From assembly GCF_003369795.1 (NCBI RefSeq), contig NZ_CP026730.1, forward strand, positions 7,723,609 through 7,787,608: DNA of 64,000 nucleotides, in the 5' to 3' direction. Position 1 is the first letter of the stretch. Every line of letters starts with the position of its first letter. Shown in pieces: positions 52,042-60,143 of this stretch. The stretch is from Streptomyces sp. CB09001 (lineage in GTDB: Bacteria > Actinomycetota > Actinomycetes > Streptomycetales > Streptomycetaceae). A program made the translations under genes and the position numbers. A model generated the notes under the pieces. It searched no databases, had not been told where the DNA came from, and worked only from the letters and a program-made list of their open reading frames with translations.

Positions 52042-53865
52042 GTGCACCTCATCCGCTTCTCCGCGTGCGGGTTCCGCTCGCTGACCCATGTGCAGGACAT
52101 CCCGGTCAGCAGCCCGACGATCCTGGCCGGCCGCAACGACGGCGGCAAGAGCGCGGTCCTGGCCGCGCTGGCCTTCCTGCTGGGCGAGCACCGTCTGACG
52201 GACGAGGACCGCACCTACCAGCAGGACGAGGGCGTCAAGGGACAGCGCTGCGCGGAGACATGGGTGGAGGGCGTCTTCCGCTTGGACACCGTCGAGCAGG
52301 CCGCCGCCCCCTTACCGGCGGAGCTCCGCATCCGGCGCCGCTCACGGGCCGGTGAGGCGGCGTGCTGGGAGTTCTTCGGATCGCAGCCCGCCGACAGCCG
52401 TCTGCAGGGCCTGGGTCGGCTGATGAAGAAGGACCTGACTGAACTGGTCGCCGAGTTCGGACTTGCCCCGTCGGGCACGCTGAAGGAAGACCTGCTGGCC
52501 GCGCTCACCGCACACGCCGCGACCGTCCCGCAGACCGAGCAGTGGCAGCCGCTGCCGAAAGACCTCGAGGCACGGCTGCCGCGGCTGCTGGCGTTCGGCG
52601 GCAAGGACGAGAGCCCGGACGACGCGGTGCGCACCGCGCTGAGCAGCTGCTACGAGACCCACCTGGAGGACGAGACCCTCCAGGGACAGGTCCGGGAGAT
52701 CGAGAAGGAGATCACGCAGCGGCTGGAGAAGGAAGCGGACTCCCTGTGCCGGCACATCCGCCAGCACTGCCGTGAGTTCGTCGGCGTGGAGGTCAAGCCC
52801 GAGGTCTCCTTCAAGGGCGGCTTCAAGAGAGCGCCGCTGGAGGTCTCCAAGGCCGACGGCGAGCCTGTGGATCTGACCCGCTCGGGCCAGGGCAGCACCC
52901 GGCGCATCGCCCTCGCCGTGTGGGAGTGGACCAGCAGCCTACTCGAAAGCAGTGAACTCGCCGCGACGGGGGAGCAGGACGAACCGCAGCCCACCCAGAC
53001 CATCGTCGTCTACGACGAGCCCGACACCCACCTCGACTACCGCCACCAGCGCACCGTCATGGACATCATCCGCAAGCAGTGCGCCCTGCCCCACGTCAGC
53101 GTCATCGTCGCCACCCACTCGATGAACCTCATCGACGGCGTCGACATCGCCGACGTCGTCCACCTCAAGCTCAGCGACAGCGGCCGCACCCTCGTCGAGC
53201 GCCTCGACGGCGACACCCACGACGGCATCGACTTCCACCTCGGACAGATCGCCGCCGCGGTGGGACTGCGCAACTCCGTCCTGCTGCACGAACGCTGCTT
53301 CCTGGCAGTCGAAGGCCCCACCGAGCAGCAGTGCGTGCCCCTGCTCTTCCGCCTCTCGCAGGGACTGCCCCTGCAGGCGGCCGGCATCGCCCTGTGGGCC
53401 TGCGACAACAACGAAGGAGCACTCCACCTCGCGGGCTACCTCGTCAAGCACCATCGCACCGTCATGCTGATGGTCGACGCCGACAGCCGCGCAAATAGGC
53501 ACTTCAAAACCGAGAAACTCATCAAAGCCGGTCTCGACCTCACCAAGCAGGTCTCGTACGTCGGCGAGAGCCAGGGCTACAACGAACTGGAAGAGCTCTT
53601 CAGCGACCTCCAGTGGGCAGCCGCCGCCAACGCCCACTGGCCCCGCCCCGAGGGCCAGCCCTGGAGCGCCGACGACTTCAGCGAGCACCGGGGCGGCAAG
53701 TTCAGCGAGCGCATCCTCTACATGATCAAACAGCAGGCCGCAGAGAGCAGCCCCAACGGCAAGGCCGACATGCTCTACGCACTGGTGTCCATGCTCACCA
53801 CCCCCGAAGAGGTCCCCCAGCAGCTACGGGACATCTTCACCGAGGTGCAGGCCCTCGCCTGCTGA
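52042..53865 (+). CDS. OLD-family ATPase with TOPRIM nuclease domain
   Basis: A 607-residue protein. LAGRNDGGKSAVLAAL (residues 29-44) is the Walker A of SMC-like ATPases, DLTRSGQGSTRRIAL the ABC-type signature region, VVYDEPDTHLDYR (about 320-332) Walker B and VIVATHSMNLID the H-loop. The C-terminal TOPRIM domain has FLAVEGPTEQQC (Glu about 424) and MLMVDADSRAN (DxD about 478-480), as in OLD nucleases and GajA. It should be an ATP-regulated DNA nuclease. GTG start; GGAG ten bases ahead. SbcD and SbcC follow on the same strand. Confidence 0.9.
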   Translation: MHLIRFSACGFRSLTHVQDIPVSSPTILAGRNDGGKSAVLAALAFLLGEHRLTDEDRTYQQDEGVKGQRCAETWVEGVFRLDTVEQAAAPLPAELRIRRRSRAGEAACWEFFGSQPADSRLQGLGRLMKKDLTELVAEFGLAPSGTLKEDLLAALTAHAATVPQTEQWQPLPKDLEARLPRLLAFGGKDESPDDAVRTALSSCYETHLEDETLQGQVREIEKEITQRLEKEADSLCRHIRQHCREFVGVEVKPEVSFKGGFKRAPLEVSKADGEPVDLTRSGQGSTRRIALAVWEWTSSLLESSELAATGEQDEPQPTQTIVVYDEPDTHLDYRHQRTVMDIIRKQCALPHVSVIVATHSMNLIDGVDIADVVHLKLSDSGRTLVERLDGDTHDGIDFHLGQIAAAVGLRNSVLLHERCFLAVEGPTEQQCVPLLFRLSQGLPLQAAGIALWACDNNEGALHLAGYLVKHHRTVMLMVDADSRANRHFKTEKLIKAGLDLTKQVSYVGESQGYNELEELFSDLQWAAAANAHWPRPEGQPWSADDFSEHRGGKFSERILYMIKQQAAESSPNGKADMLYALVSMLTTPEEVPQQLRDIFTEVQALAC

Positions 53866-54049
53866 CCTGCTGCTGCGTTCGCCGCTGCAGCATGCGCTCC
53901 TTGCGCTGCTCAGTGGTCGGCGCCGTCCAGGCGTGCCATCCGGCCTCCGCAGTCCATTGCCGCGCGTGCGCGCGGGCTTCGATTCCGCACCACCGGCAGC
54001 CCCCGGGCGCCACAGTGTGCTCGGTCCTGGCAGAACGCGATAACGACAT
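53837..54049 (-). CDS. small CxxC protein, antisense to the OLD gene end
   Basis: A 70-residue protein with a very strong ribosome site (AAGGAGG, five bases ahead of the ATG). GGCRWCGIEARAHARQW followed by AGWHAWTAPTTEQRKERM is a pattern I associate with small actinobacterial proteins with one CxxC and a conserved His/Trp block; a zinc-bound fold is likely. It overlaps the last 29 bases of the OLD gene on the opposite strand. Function unknown; longer upstream frames on this strand are not needed. Confidence 0.7.
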   Translation of the reverse strand: MSLSRSARTEHTVAPGGCRWCGIEARAHARQWTAEAGWHAWTAPTTEQRKERMLQRRTQQQVSRRGPAPR

Positions 54050-54240
54050 CACATCCTCCTTCCCCCACTGCTTATCTTGCCTCCTGCCACTGACAATCAC
54101 CCTGCGAGCCGCGTCCGGCTCCGCCACCCGGCGGCGCATACGAAGAAACCTTTCCCTCACGTGCCCCAAGCCCCCGAAACAAGACCGTTTATCGGGAAAA
54201 CCGCCCGTAGCTCCCACCACTCTGGTTACGGTCTGTGCCC

Positions 54241-55410
54241 ATGAGGTTTCTGCATACCTCGGACTGGCATCTCGGCTGCCGGTTCCACGGGGAAGATCTG
54301 ATCGACCACCAGCGCAAGGTCCTGGACCACATCTGCGCCACCGCCCGCACCCAGAAGGTGGACGCCCTGCTGATCGCGGGCGACATCTACGACCGTGCCA
54401 TTCCGAGCCTGGACGCGGTACGTCTGTTCGACCGGGCTCTGCACCAGCTTGCCGACCTTGGTATCCCCACCGTCATGATCAGCGGGAACCACGACTCGGC
54501 CCACCGACTCGGTACTGGCTCCGGCCTGTACGCCAAATCCGGCGTTCACCTGCGCACCGACCCCGCCGACGCTGCCCGCCCCGTCCTCCTCGACGACGAG
54601 CACGGTCCCGTCGCCGTCTACGGAGTGCCCTACCTCGAGCCCGCCCTGGTACGCACCCAGTTGGACGCAGAGACAGCCTCCCACCAGGCCGTTCTCACCT
54701 CGGCACTGGACCGCATCCGGACTGACCTCGCCACCCGTCCGGGCGCCCGCTCCGTCGTCCTCGCCCACGCCTTCATTACCGGTGCCACCACCAGCAAAAG
54801 CGAACGCGACATCGGCGTCGGCGGAGTCGCCCACGCCGGCGCCGACCTCTTCGACGGCATCGACTACACCGCCCTGGGCCATCTGCACCGCCCGCAGAGC
54901 GTCAACGACCGCATCCACTACAGCGGCTCCCCACTGGCCTACTCCTTCTCCGAGGCCAACCACACCAAATCGATCACCCTGGCCGACCTGCCGGCCGCCG
55001 GAGCCCCCACGATCACCCGCCACAACATCCCGGCCGACCTCCATCTGCCGCTGGCCCGGTTGACCGGCCGCATCGAGGATCTGCTGACCGACCCCGCGCA
55101 CGAAGCTCTCAGCGAAGCCTGGCTGCAGGTCACCCTCACCGACACCGCCCTGCCGTACGAGGCGATGGCACGACTCAGACAGCGCTTCTCCAAGACGCTG
55201 GACATGCGGCACGTACCCGCTGGCATCCCGGCACAGGCCACCGACAGCCCCACCTACCGCGAACGGGTACGCGGCCGCGGCGACCTCGACATCGCCCACG
55301 ACTTCATCACCGCCGTGCGCGGCACCCCACCCACCACCGCAGAGGCAGGCCTCCTGCAAGAGGCCGTCGACGACATGCGCGTGCGCGCCCAGGAGAAGGA
55401 AACCGTCTGA
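54241..55410 (+). CDS. sbcD: SbcD-like DNA exonuclease (Mre11 family)
   Basis: A 389-residue metallophosphoesterase. MRFLHTSDWHLGCRFHGED, then LLIAGDIYDRAIPS, MISGNHDSAHRLG, LAHAFITG and YTALGHLHRPQ are the five metal-binding motifs of SbcD/Mre11 in order. With SbcC it opens hairpins and degrades DNA ends. The ATG at 54241 starts the conserved motif directly; a GTG two codons upstream is possible. The stop is one base ahead of the sbcC ATG. Its setting beside OLD and Mrr-like nucleases suggests an accessory copy; whether the genome has another is not visible. Confidence 0.95.
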   Translation: MRFLHTSDWHLGCRFHGEDLIDHQRKVLDHICATARTQKVDALLIAGDIYDRAIPSLDAVRLFDRALHQLADLGIPTVMISGNHDSAHRLGTGSGLYAKSGVHLRTDPADAARPVLLDDEHGPVAVYGVPYLEPALVRTQLDAETASHQAVLTSALDRIRTDLATRPGARSVVLAHAFITGATTSKSERDIGVGGVAHAGADLFDGIDYTALGHLHRPQSVNDRIHYSGSPLAYSFSEANHTKSITLADLPAAGAPTITRHNIPADLHLPLARLTGRIEDLLTDPAHEALSEAWLQVTLTDTALPYEAMARLRQRFSKTLDMRHVPAGIPAQATDSPTYRERVRGRGDLDIAHDFITAVRGTPPTTAEAGLLQEAVDDMRVRAQEKETV

Positions 55411-55411
55411 C

Positions 55412-58400
55412 ATGCGTCTGCACTCCCTGCGCCTGCAGGCCTTCGGCCCCTTCGCCCGCCGGCACACCGTCGACTTCGACGCCCTGTCCGCCGACGGCCT
55501 GTTCCTCCTGCACGGCGACACCGGCGCCGGCAAGAGCACCCTGTTCACCGCCATCTGCTTCGCCCTCTACGGCCTGCCGCCTCACGAACGCAACATGCGG
55601 CTGCGCAGCGATCACGCGCCCGCCAACCTGCTGACCGAAGTGACCCTGGAAGTAACCCTCGCCGGCAAGCGCCTGCAGATCCGCAGAATCCCCGCCCAGA
55701 AGCGACCCCACCTGCGCAACAGCGCAGAACTCGTCGACCAGAAGGCCGAAACCTACCTACACCAGTGGGTCCTCGACGAACACGGACACGGCCAGTGGGA
55801 AGGCATCATCAAGTCCCACAAGGAAGCCGCAGAAGAGATCAAGTCCCTCCTGCGCCTGACCCGCCAGCAGTTCTGCCAGGTCGTCCTGCTCCCGCAGAAC
55901 GAGTTCACCAAGTTCCTGCGCGCCGACGCATCCGAACGCCGGGTCCTGCTCGGCACCCTCTTCGGCACCCGCCGCTTCGGCCTCATCGAAGAATTCCTCG
56001 CCAACCGCAAAACCCTCACCGCGAAGACGCGCGACGAGGCCCGCGCCGACGTCCTGCGCCTGGCCGAACGCATTAAGCAGGCAGCCGGCGACGACCTCGA
56101 ACCCGCCCAGAACGCCCCCCGGGCCGACGACCCCGCCACCCTCACCGCACCCGCCCGCGCGTGGGCCAGCGCCCTGCACCACCAAGCCCTCACCCGCCAG
56201 TACGCCGCCGACGCCGCCACCGAGACCGCCGAGCAGCAGCTGGCGCAAGCCCGCCTGACAGAACAGGCCGTCCGCGACCTCCACCGTCTCCAGCAGGCCC
56301 ACCGCACCACCGCACACGAGCTCGACCTGCTCCACGAGGAGGCCACCCGCCACGACCTCCTTGCCGAACGCCGCGACCGCGCTGTGAAAGCCCAGCAACT
56401 GCAACCCGTCCTGGAGACCGCGCACACCGCCGACCGCGAGCACACCCGTGCCCTGGACGAGGACAGCCGCGCCCGCGCCCTGCTGCCGCCCGAACACACA
56501 TCCCTCGACGCCGCTGGCCTCACTCACGCCGCGCAGCAGCTGCACGCCGACACCGGCGCTGTCCAGGCGCTGCTGCCCGACGAGGCCACCCTCCAGCGCC
56601 ACACGGCAGAACTGGCCGCACTCGACCGCGAGCGCCAGCAGCTCACCGAAACCCTCACCGACGCCCAGCAATGGCTCAACGCCCTTCCACAACGCTGCGC
56701 CGACCTTGCCGCACGTCTGGAAGCCGCCCGCAGCGCGCAGGAAACCAGCCGCGAACTCACCCCCACCCTCAACCTCGTTGAAAAGCAGCTGGAAGCCGCC
56801 AGGCGCCGTGACGCCCTCGACCAGCAGATCAGCGTCGCCCACAAAGTCCTCAGCCAGGCCGAGAAGGACTCCGAGCAAGCCGCGAAAACGTACATCGACA
56901 TCCGACGCCGCCGCACGGACGGCATCGTCGCCGAGCTCGCCGGCCGGCTCGTGGACGGCGAAGACTGCCCCGTATGCGGTTCCCCCACCCACCCCGCACC
57001 CGCCACCGCCCAGCCAGGCCAGCCCACCGCCGCCGACGAACAGACCGCCGAAGCCGCCCACACCCGCGCCCAGCAGAACGAAAACAAGGCCAAAGAGGCC
57101 CTGGCCCAGCTGAACGAACAGGCCGCCACGGCCCGCGGTGAAGCCGGCGGCGACACCCCCCTTGCTGACCTCACCGCCCACCGCACGACCCTCGAACAAC
57201 ACCTCGCTGACGCCCTTGCCCAGGCATCCGACGCCGGACCGGCCGGCGAACAACTCGCCCTCCTGGAAAAGGAACAGGCCGACACCGAGCACACCCGCAA
57301 CACCACAACCGCACGCCTGGGCGCCGCCGACGCCACCTACGACAGCCTGCACACGCAGCGCGAAGAGCTCACCCACCGCCTCGCGACCGCCCTCAACGGG
57401 CACGCCACACTCACCGACCGCATCACCGACCTCACCCAGCACGCCGGCCGCCTCGAGACCGCCGCCGCATGCGCGGCCACCGTGACAGCAACCGCCGCAA
57501 GCCGCCACAGCGCCGCCGCTCTCGCGGAGCAGGCAGCGCACGCGGCAGGCTTCACTTCCCCGGCCGAAGCCTCGGCCGCCCTCCTGCCCGACGATGAACT
57601 CACCGCGATCGAGAGCCAAATCACCCACTGGCGTGAACAGTGCCTCGTATTGACCGCCCGGCTCGCCGAACCCGAACTGCAGGCAGCCATCGCCCAGCCT
57701 CCGGCCGACCTCGAGCACGCCGTCACCGAACTGAACACCGCCACCGCAACCCATTCCCGCACGGCAGCCCTCGCCACCCAGGCCGCCGACCGCGCAACCG
57801 CCCTGGCCACCCTCACCGCTCAGATGGACACCCACATCCAGTGCCTGGAACCCCTCGAGGACACTTACCGCACCGTCGATCACCTCCACGGCCTCATCAG
57901 CGGCGGCTCACCCAGCAACCAGCTCCGCATGCAACTGGAGTCCTACGTACTGGCAGCCCGCCTTGAAGACGTCGTCGACGCCGCCAACACCCGCCTGTCA
58001 CGCATGTCCCACCACCGCTTCACCCTCGTCCACTCCGACGACAGAGCCGCCCGAGGCGCCAAATCAGGCCTGGACCTCAAAGTCCTCGATGCCTGGAGCG
58101 GACACAAACGCCACACCGACACCCTCTCCGGCGGCGAATCCTTCTACGTCTCCCTGGCCCTCGCCCTGGGCCTGGCCGACATCGTCACCGCCGAAGCCGG
58201 CGGCCAGGCACTGGACACCCTCTTCATCGACGAAGGCTTCGGCACCCTCGACGAAGACACCCTCCACCAAGTCCTCGACGTCCTGGACTCCCTACGCGCC
58301 CACGACCGCACCGTCGGACTCATCAGCCACGTCCCCGAACTGCGCCGCCGCATCACCCAACGCCTGCACATCTCCAAGAACATCGACGGCTCCACCCTCA

Positions 58401-58426
58401 CACACCTGACCGAAGCGGCCGAATGA
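55412..58426 (+). CDS. sbcC: SbcC-like SMC-type ATPase (Rad50 family)
   Basis: A 1004-residue protein. HGDTGAGKSTLFTAICF (residues 34-50) is Walker A, LTRQQFCQVVLLPQNEF is the Q-loop region, long Ala/Glu/Gln-rich coiled coils run from about 220 to 500 and 540 to 790, and between them GEDCPVCGSPTHP (about 515-527) is the Rad50 zinc hook. LSGGESFYVSLALALG (about 904) is the ABC signature and FIDEGFGTLDE Walker B. It partners SbcD in double-strand end processing. Length is in the normal range for the family. Confidence 0.95.
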   Translation: MRLHSLRLQAFGPFARRHTVDFDALSADGLFLLHGDTGAGKSTLFTAICFALYGLPPHERNMRLRSDHAPANLLTEVTLEVTLAGKRLQIRRIPAQKRPHLRNSAELVDQKAETYLHQWVLDEHGHGQWEGIIKSHKEAAEEIKSLLRLTRQQFCQVVLLPQNEFTKFLRADASERRVLLGTLFGTRRFGLIEEFLANRKTLTAKTRDEARADVLRLAERIKQAAGDDLEPAQNAPRADDPATLTAPARAWASALHHQALTRQYAADAATETAEQQLAQARLTEQAVRDLHRLQQAHRTTAHELDLLHEEATRHDLLAERRDRAVKAQQLQPVLETAHTADREHTRALDEDSRARALLPPEHTSLDAAGLTHAAQQLHADTGAVQALLPDEATLQRHTAELAALDRERQQLTETLTDAQQWLNALPQRCADLAARLEAARSAQETSRELTPTLNLVEKQLEAARRRDALDQQISVAHKVLSQAEKDSEQAAKTYIDIRRRRTDGIVAELAGRLVDGEDCPVCGSPTHPAPATAQPGQPTAADEQTAEAAHTRAQQNENKAKEALAQLNEQAATARGEAGGDTPLADLTAHRTTLEQHLADALAQASDAGPAGEQLALLEKEQADTEHTRNTTTARLGAADATYDSLHTQREELTHRLATALNGHATLTDRITDLTQHAGRLETAAACAATVTATAASRHSAAALAEQAAHAAGFTSPAEASAALLPDDELTAIESQITHWREQCLVLTARLAEPELQAAIAQPPADLEHAVTELNTATATHSRTAALATQAADRATALATLTAQMDTHIQCLEPLEDTYRTVDHLHGLISGGSPSNQLRMQLESYVLAARLEDVVDAANTRLSRMSHHRFTLVHSDDRAARGAKSGLDLKVLDAWSGHKRHTDTLSGGESFYVSLALALGLADIVTAEAGGQALDTLFIDEGFGTLDEDTLHQVLDVLDSLRAHDRTVGLISHVPELRRRITQRLHISKNIDGSTLTHLTEAAE

Positions 58427-58973
58427 CCCCACGACGGACGCCCGACCCGCCCTCGCCGACGAAACGCAAGCCCCAGGCCGCGCACACTCACCGATCTGCA
58501 ACCCGCCGTCGGCCCAAGGTATAGCCACAACCGCCGGGCTGCCCGTACCCCTCTCGGCCCCGCCGAGAAAGGCAGCCCCACAGCGCCCCCGCGTCCAAAG
58601 CCGCCCCCATCCCTGAAGGCACCCGACCGGCCTCCCATAAGGAGCGCATCGAACACGTACTGCTTCATGCCATTTCTGCATGTGATCGAAGTGACGGAAA
58701 CAGAGCACTGCGGTGCATGAGCACCTGCATCGGCCACCACAGCCGTACCAGAACACGCCAGTCCAGTCCGCATGACAGGAATTTCCGCAGACCCGAGCAC
58801 CACTGTCCCGCATGTTCGAACACTGCCGGACCCATGACCGCATCACGGCGCGTTTTCGAGGCACTGCCAAGGCCTCCACTGATCAAACCGGCGGATTTGT
58901 CAGTGCCCGCTGCTACACCAATTCCCAGAGATCAGACCGCAGTTGACGGCCTGACGACACGGAGGAGGAAGCA
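58427..58973. other. intergenic after sbcC, no gene recognised
   Basis: About 550 bases. Frames on both strands are short or show shadow composition. The last 320 are less G+C-rich and probably hold the promoter of the small membrane protein, Mrr-like and helicase genes; no clear hexamers or dyads. Confidence 0.4.
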
Positions 58974-59180
58974 GTGGCGAAGCCGCCCGAGGGCTACTAC
59001 AAGGTGCGAAGTCATTACCGGCGCAAACCCCGCCCCAGCGCGAAGAAACTGAGCGGCTGGTCGATCGCAGGGCTGATCGCGGTGGTGTGGCTATGGAGCC
59101 AGCTCATCGGCTTCGGAGAAGCCTCCCCGACAACACCGCAAACCCCAACCCCATCAGTGTCAGCGAGCGTGGGCCACTGA
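58974..59180 (+). CDS. small single-pass membrane protein
   Basis: A 68-residue protein: a basic N-terminus (HYRRKPRPSAKK), one membrane segment WSIAGLIAVVWLWSQLIGFG (about 28-47) and a Thr/Ser/Pro-rich tail. GGAGGAGGAAG lies close before the GTG. Its stop overlaps the start of the Mrr-like gene (TGATG), so it is made together with a membrane-anchored nuclease and may help place it. No family recognised. Confidence 0.65.
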   Translation: MAKPPEGYYKVRSHYRRKPRPSAKKLSGWSIAGLIAVVWLWSQLIGFGEASPTTPQTPTPSVSASVGH

Positions 59181-59857
59181 TGCCCCGCCGCTCGCCCCGG
59201 CTGCGTCCACCCCGCGGCGGCAGGGAACAGGCCGCCGCCGCGGCCGTCGCCTGCGCCGCACTCTGGCTGCTGGCCAAGATCGCCACAGCCACATGGCAGG
59301 CAGCCGTCCGCATCTGGCCGTTGCTCGCCCTGCTTGCAGCTCTCGCCCTGGGGTACGCAGCCTGGAAGTTCATGCGCGAGGTACGGGCCCAGAAGGTGCG
59401 GGCCCAGACGCTGGCCCGGCTGCGGATCACGCTCGCACAGCTCGACGCCATGGACGACCGGGCCTTCGAATTCGCCCTGCGTGACCTGCTCCTCCGAGAC
59501 GGCTGGAACGCACGACAGGTCGGCCGACAAGGAGACCAGGCCGCAGACGTCATCGGCGAGGACCGCCAACTCGGCAGAATCGTTCTGCAGGCCAAGCACA
59601 CCACCGTCGCCGGCAAAGTCGGCTCATCAGTGATGTACCAGGTCAAAGGCACCGCAGGCCCCGTGCACGGAGCCGACACCGCAGTCGTGGTCACCAACGG
59701 CTCCTTCACCCGGGACGCCAAAACATGGGGCGAACGCCACCAGGTGCACTGGGTCGACCGGGACCGACTGCGCCGATGGGCCGAACACGGCACGCCCCTC
59801 CAAGACCTTCTGCGGCTGCCCACGGCTCGCAAGACAGCCCTCCGCCGGGCCGCATGA
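59180..59857 (+). CDS. membrane-anchored Mrr-like restriction endonuclease
   Basis: A 225-residue protein. Two membrane segments lie near the N-terminus (AAVACAALWLLAKIATATW and WPLLALLAALALGYAAWKF), then a Mrr-type PD-(D/E)XK domain: FEFALRDLLLRDGW, QGDQAADVIGED (Asp), IVLQAKHTT (QxK) and TAVVVTNGSFTRDAKTWGE. The active set D-QxK is complete. Mrr-like enzymes cut foreign or modified DNA; the membrane anchor suggests action on incoming DNA. ATG in a TGATG overlap with the small membrane protein gene. Confidence 0.88.
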   Translation: MPRRSPRLRPPRGGREQAAAAAVACAALWLLAKIATATWQAAVRIWPLLALLAALALGYAAWKFMREVRAQKVRAQTLARLRITLAQLDAMDDRAFEFALRDLLLRDGWNARQVGRQGDQAADVIGEDRQLGRIVLQAKHTTVAGKVGSSVMYQVKGTAGPVHGADTAVVVTNGSFTRDAKTWGERHQVHWVDRDRLRRWAEHGTPLQDLLRLPTARKTALRRAA

Positions 59858-60143
59858 AATCAAGAGGGAGAGAACTCACCCCCACAAAACACAACCAATC
59901 GGAACGCCCGCAATCAAGAAGAGGAAGACCGGCCCTCTCTGGGCCCCACGGCGATCAACTCGCGCTCCACTCGGGCGCAACGTAGCCGCCATCATCGCCC
60001 GTGACCCACAACCGACGACGCAGATCACGGGGCGCGCGTGACCCACAGCGCGCCCCCGGCAACCAAGAGACACTGCGCCACACCCCCTCCGTACGCGAGA
60101 ATGAACGCGAGTCAGCCCCTCACGCATGCCGAGGAAACGCGCG

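Noticed and set aside
42097..53865. Gabija system (GajA/GajB) from the OLD nuclease and UvrD helicase
   Set aside because: The two genes are 8.5 kb apart with tap-tpg, a tRNA and other units between them, and each has closer partners. Gabija genes are adjacent.
55757..57889. 710-codon minus-strand frame opposite sbcC
   Set aside because: Glycine/valine-rich mirror of the SbcC coiled coil; no ribosome site or domain.
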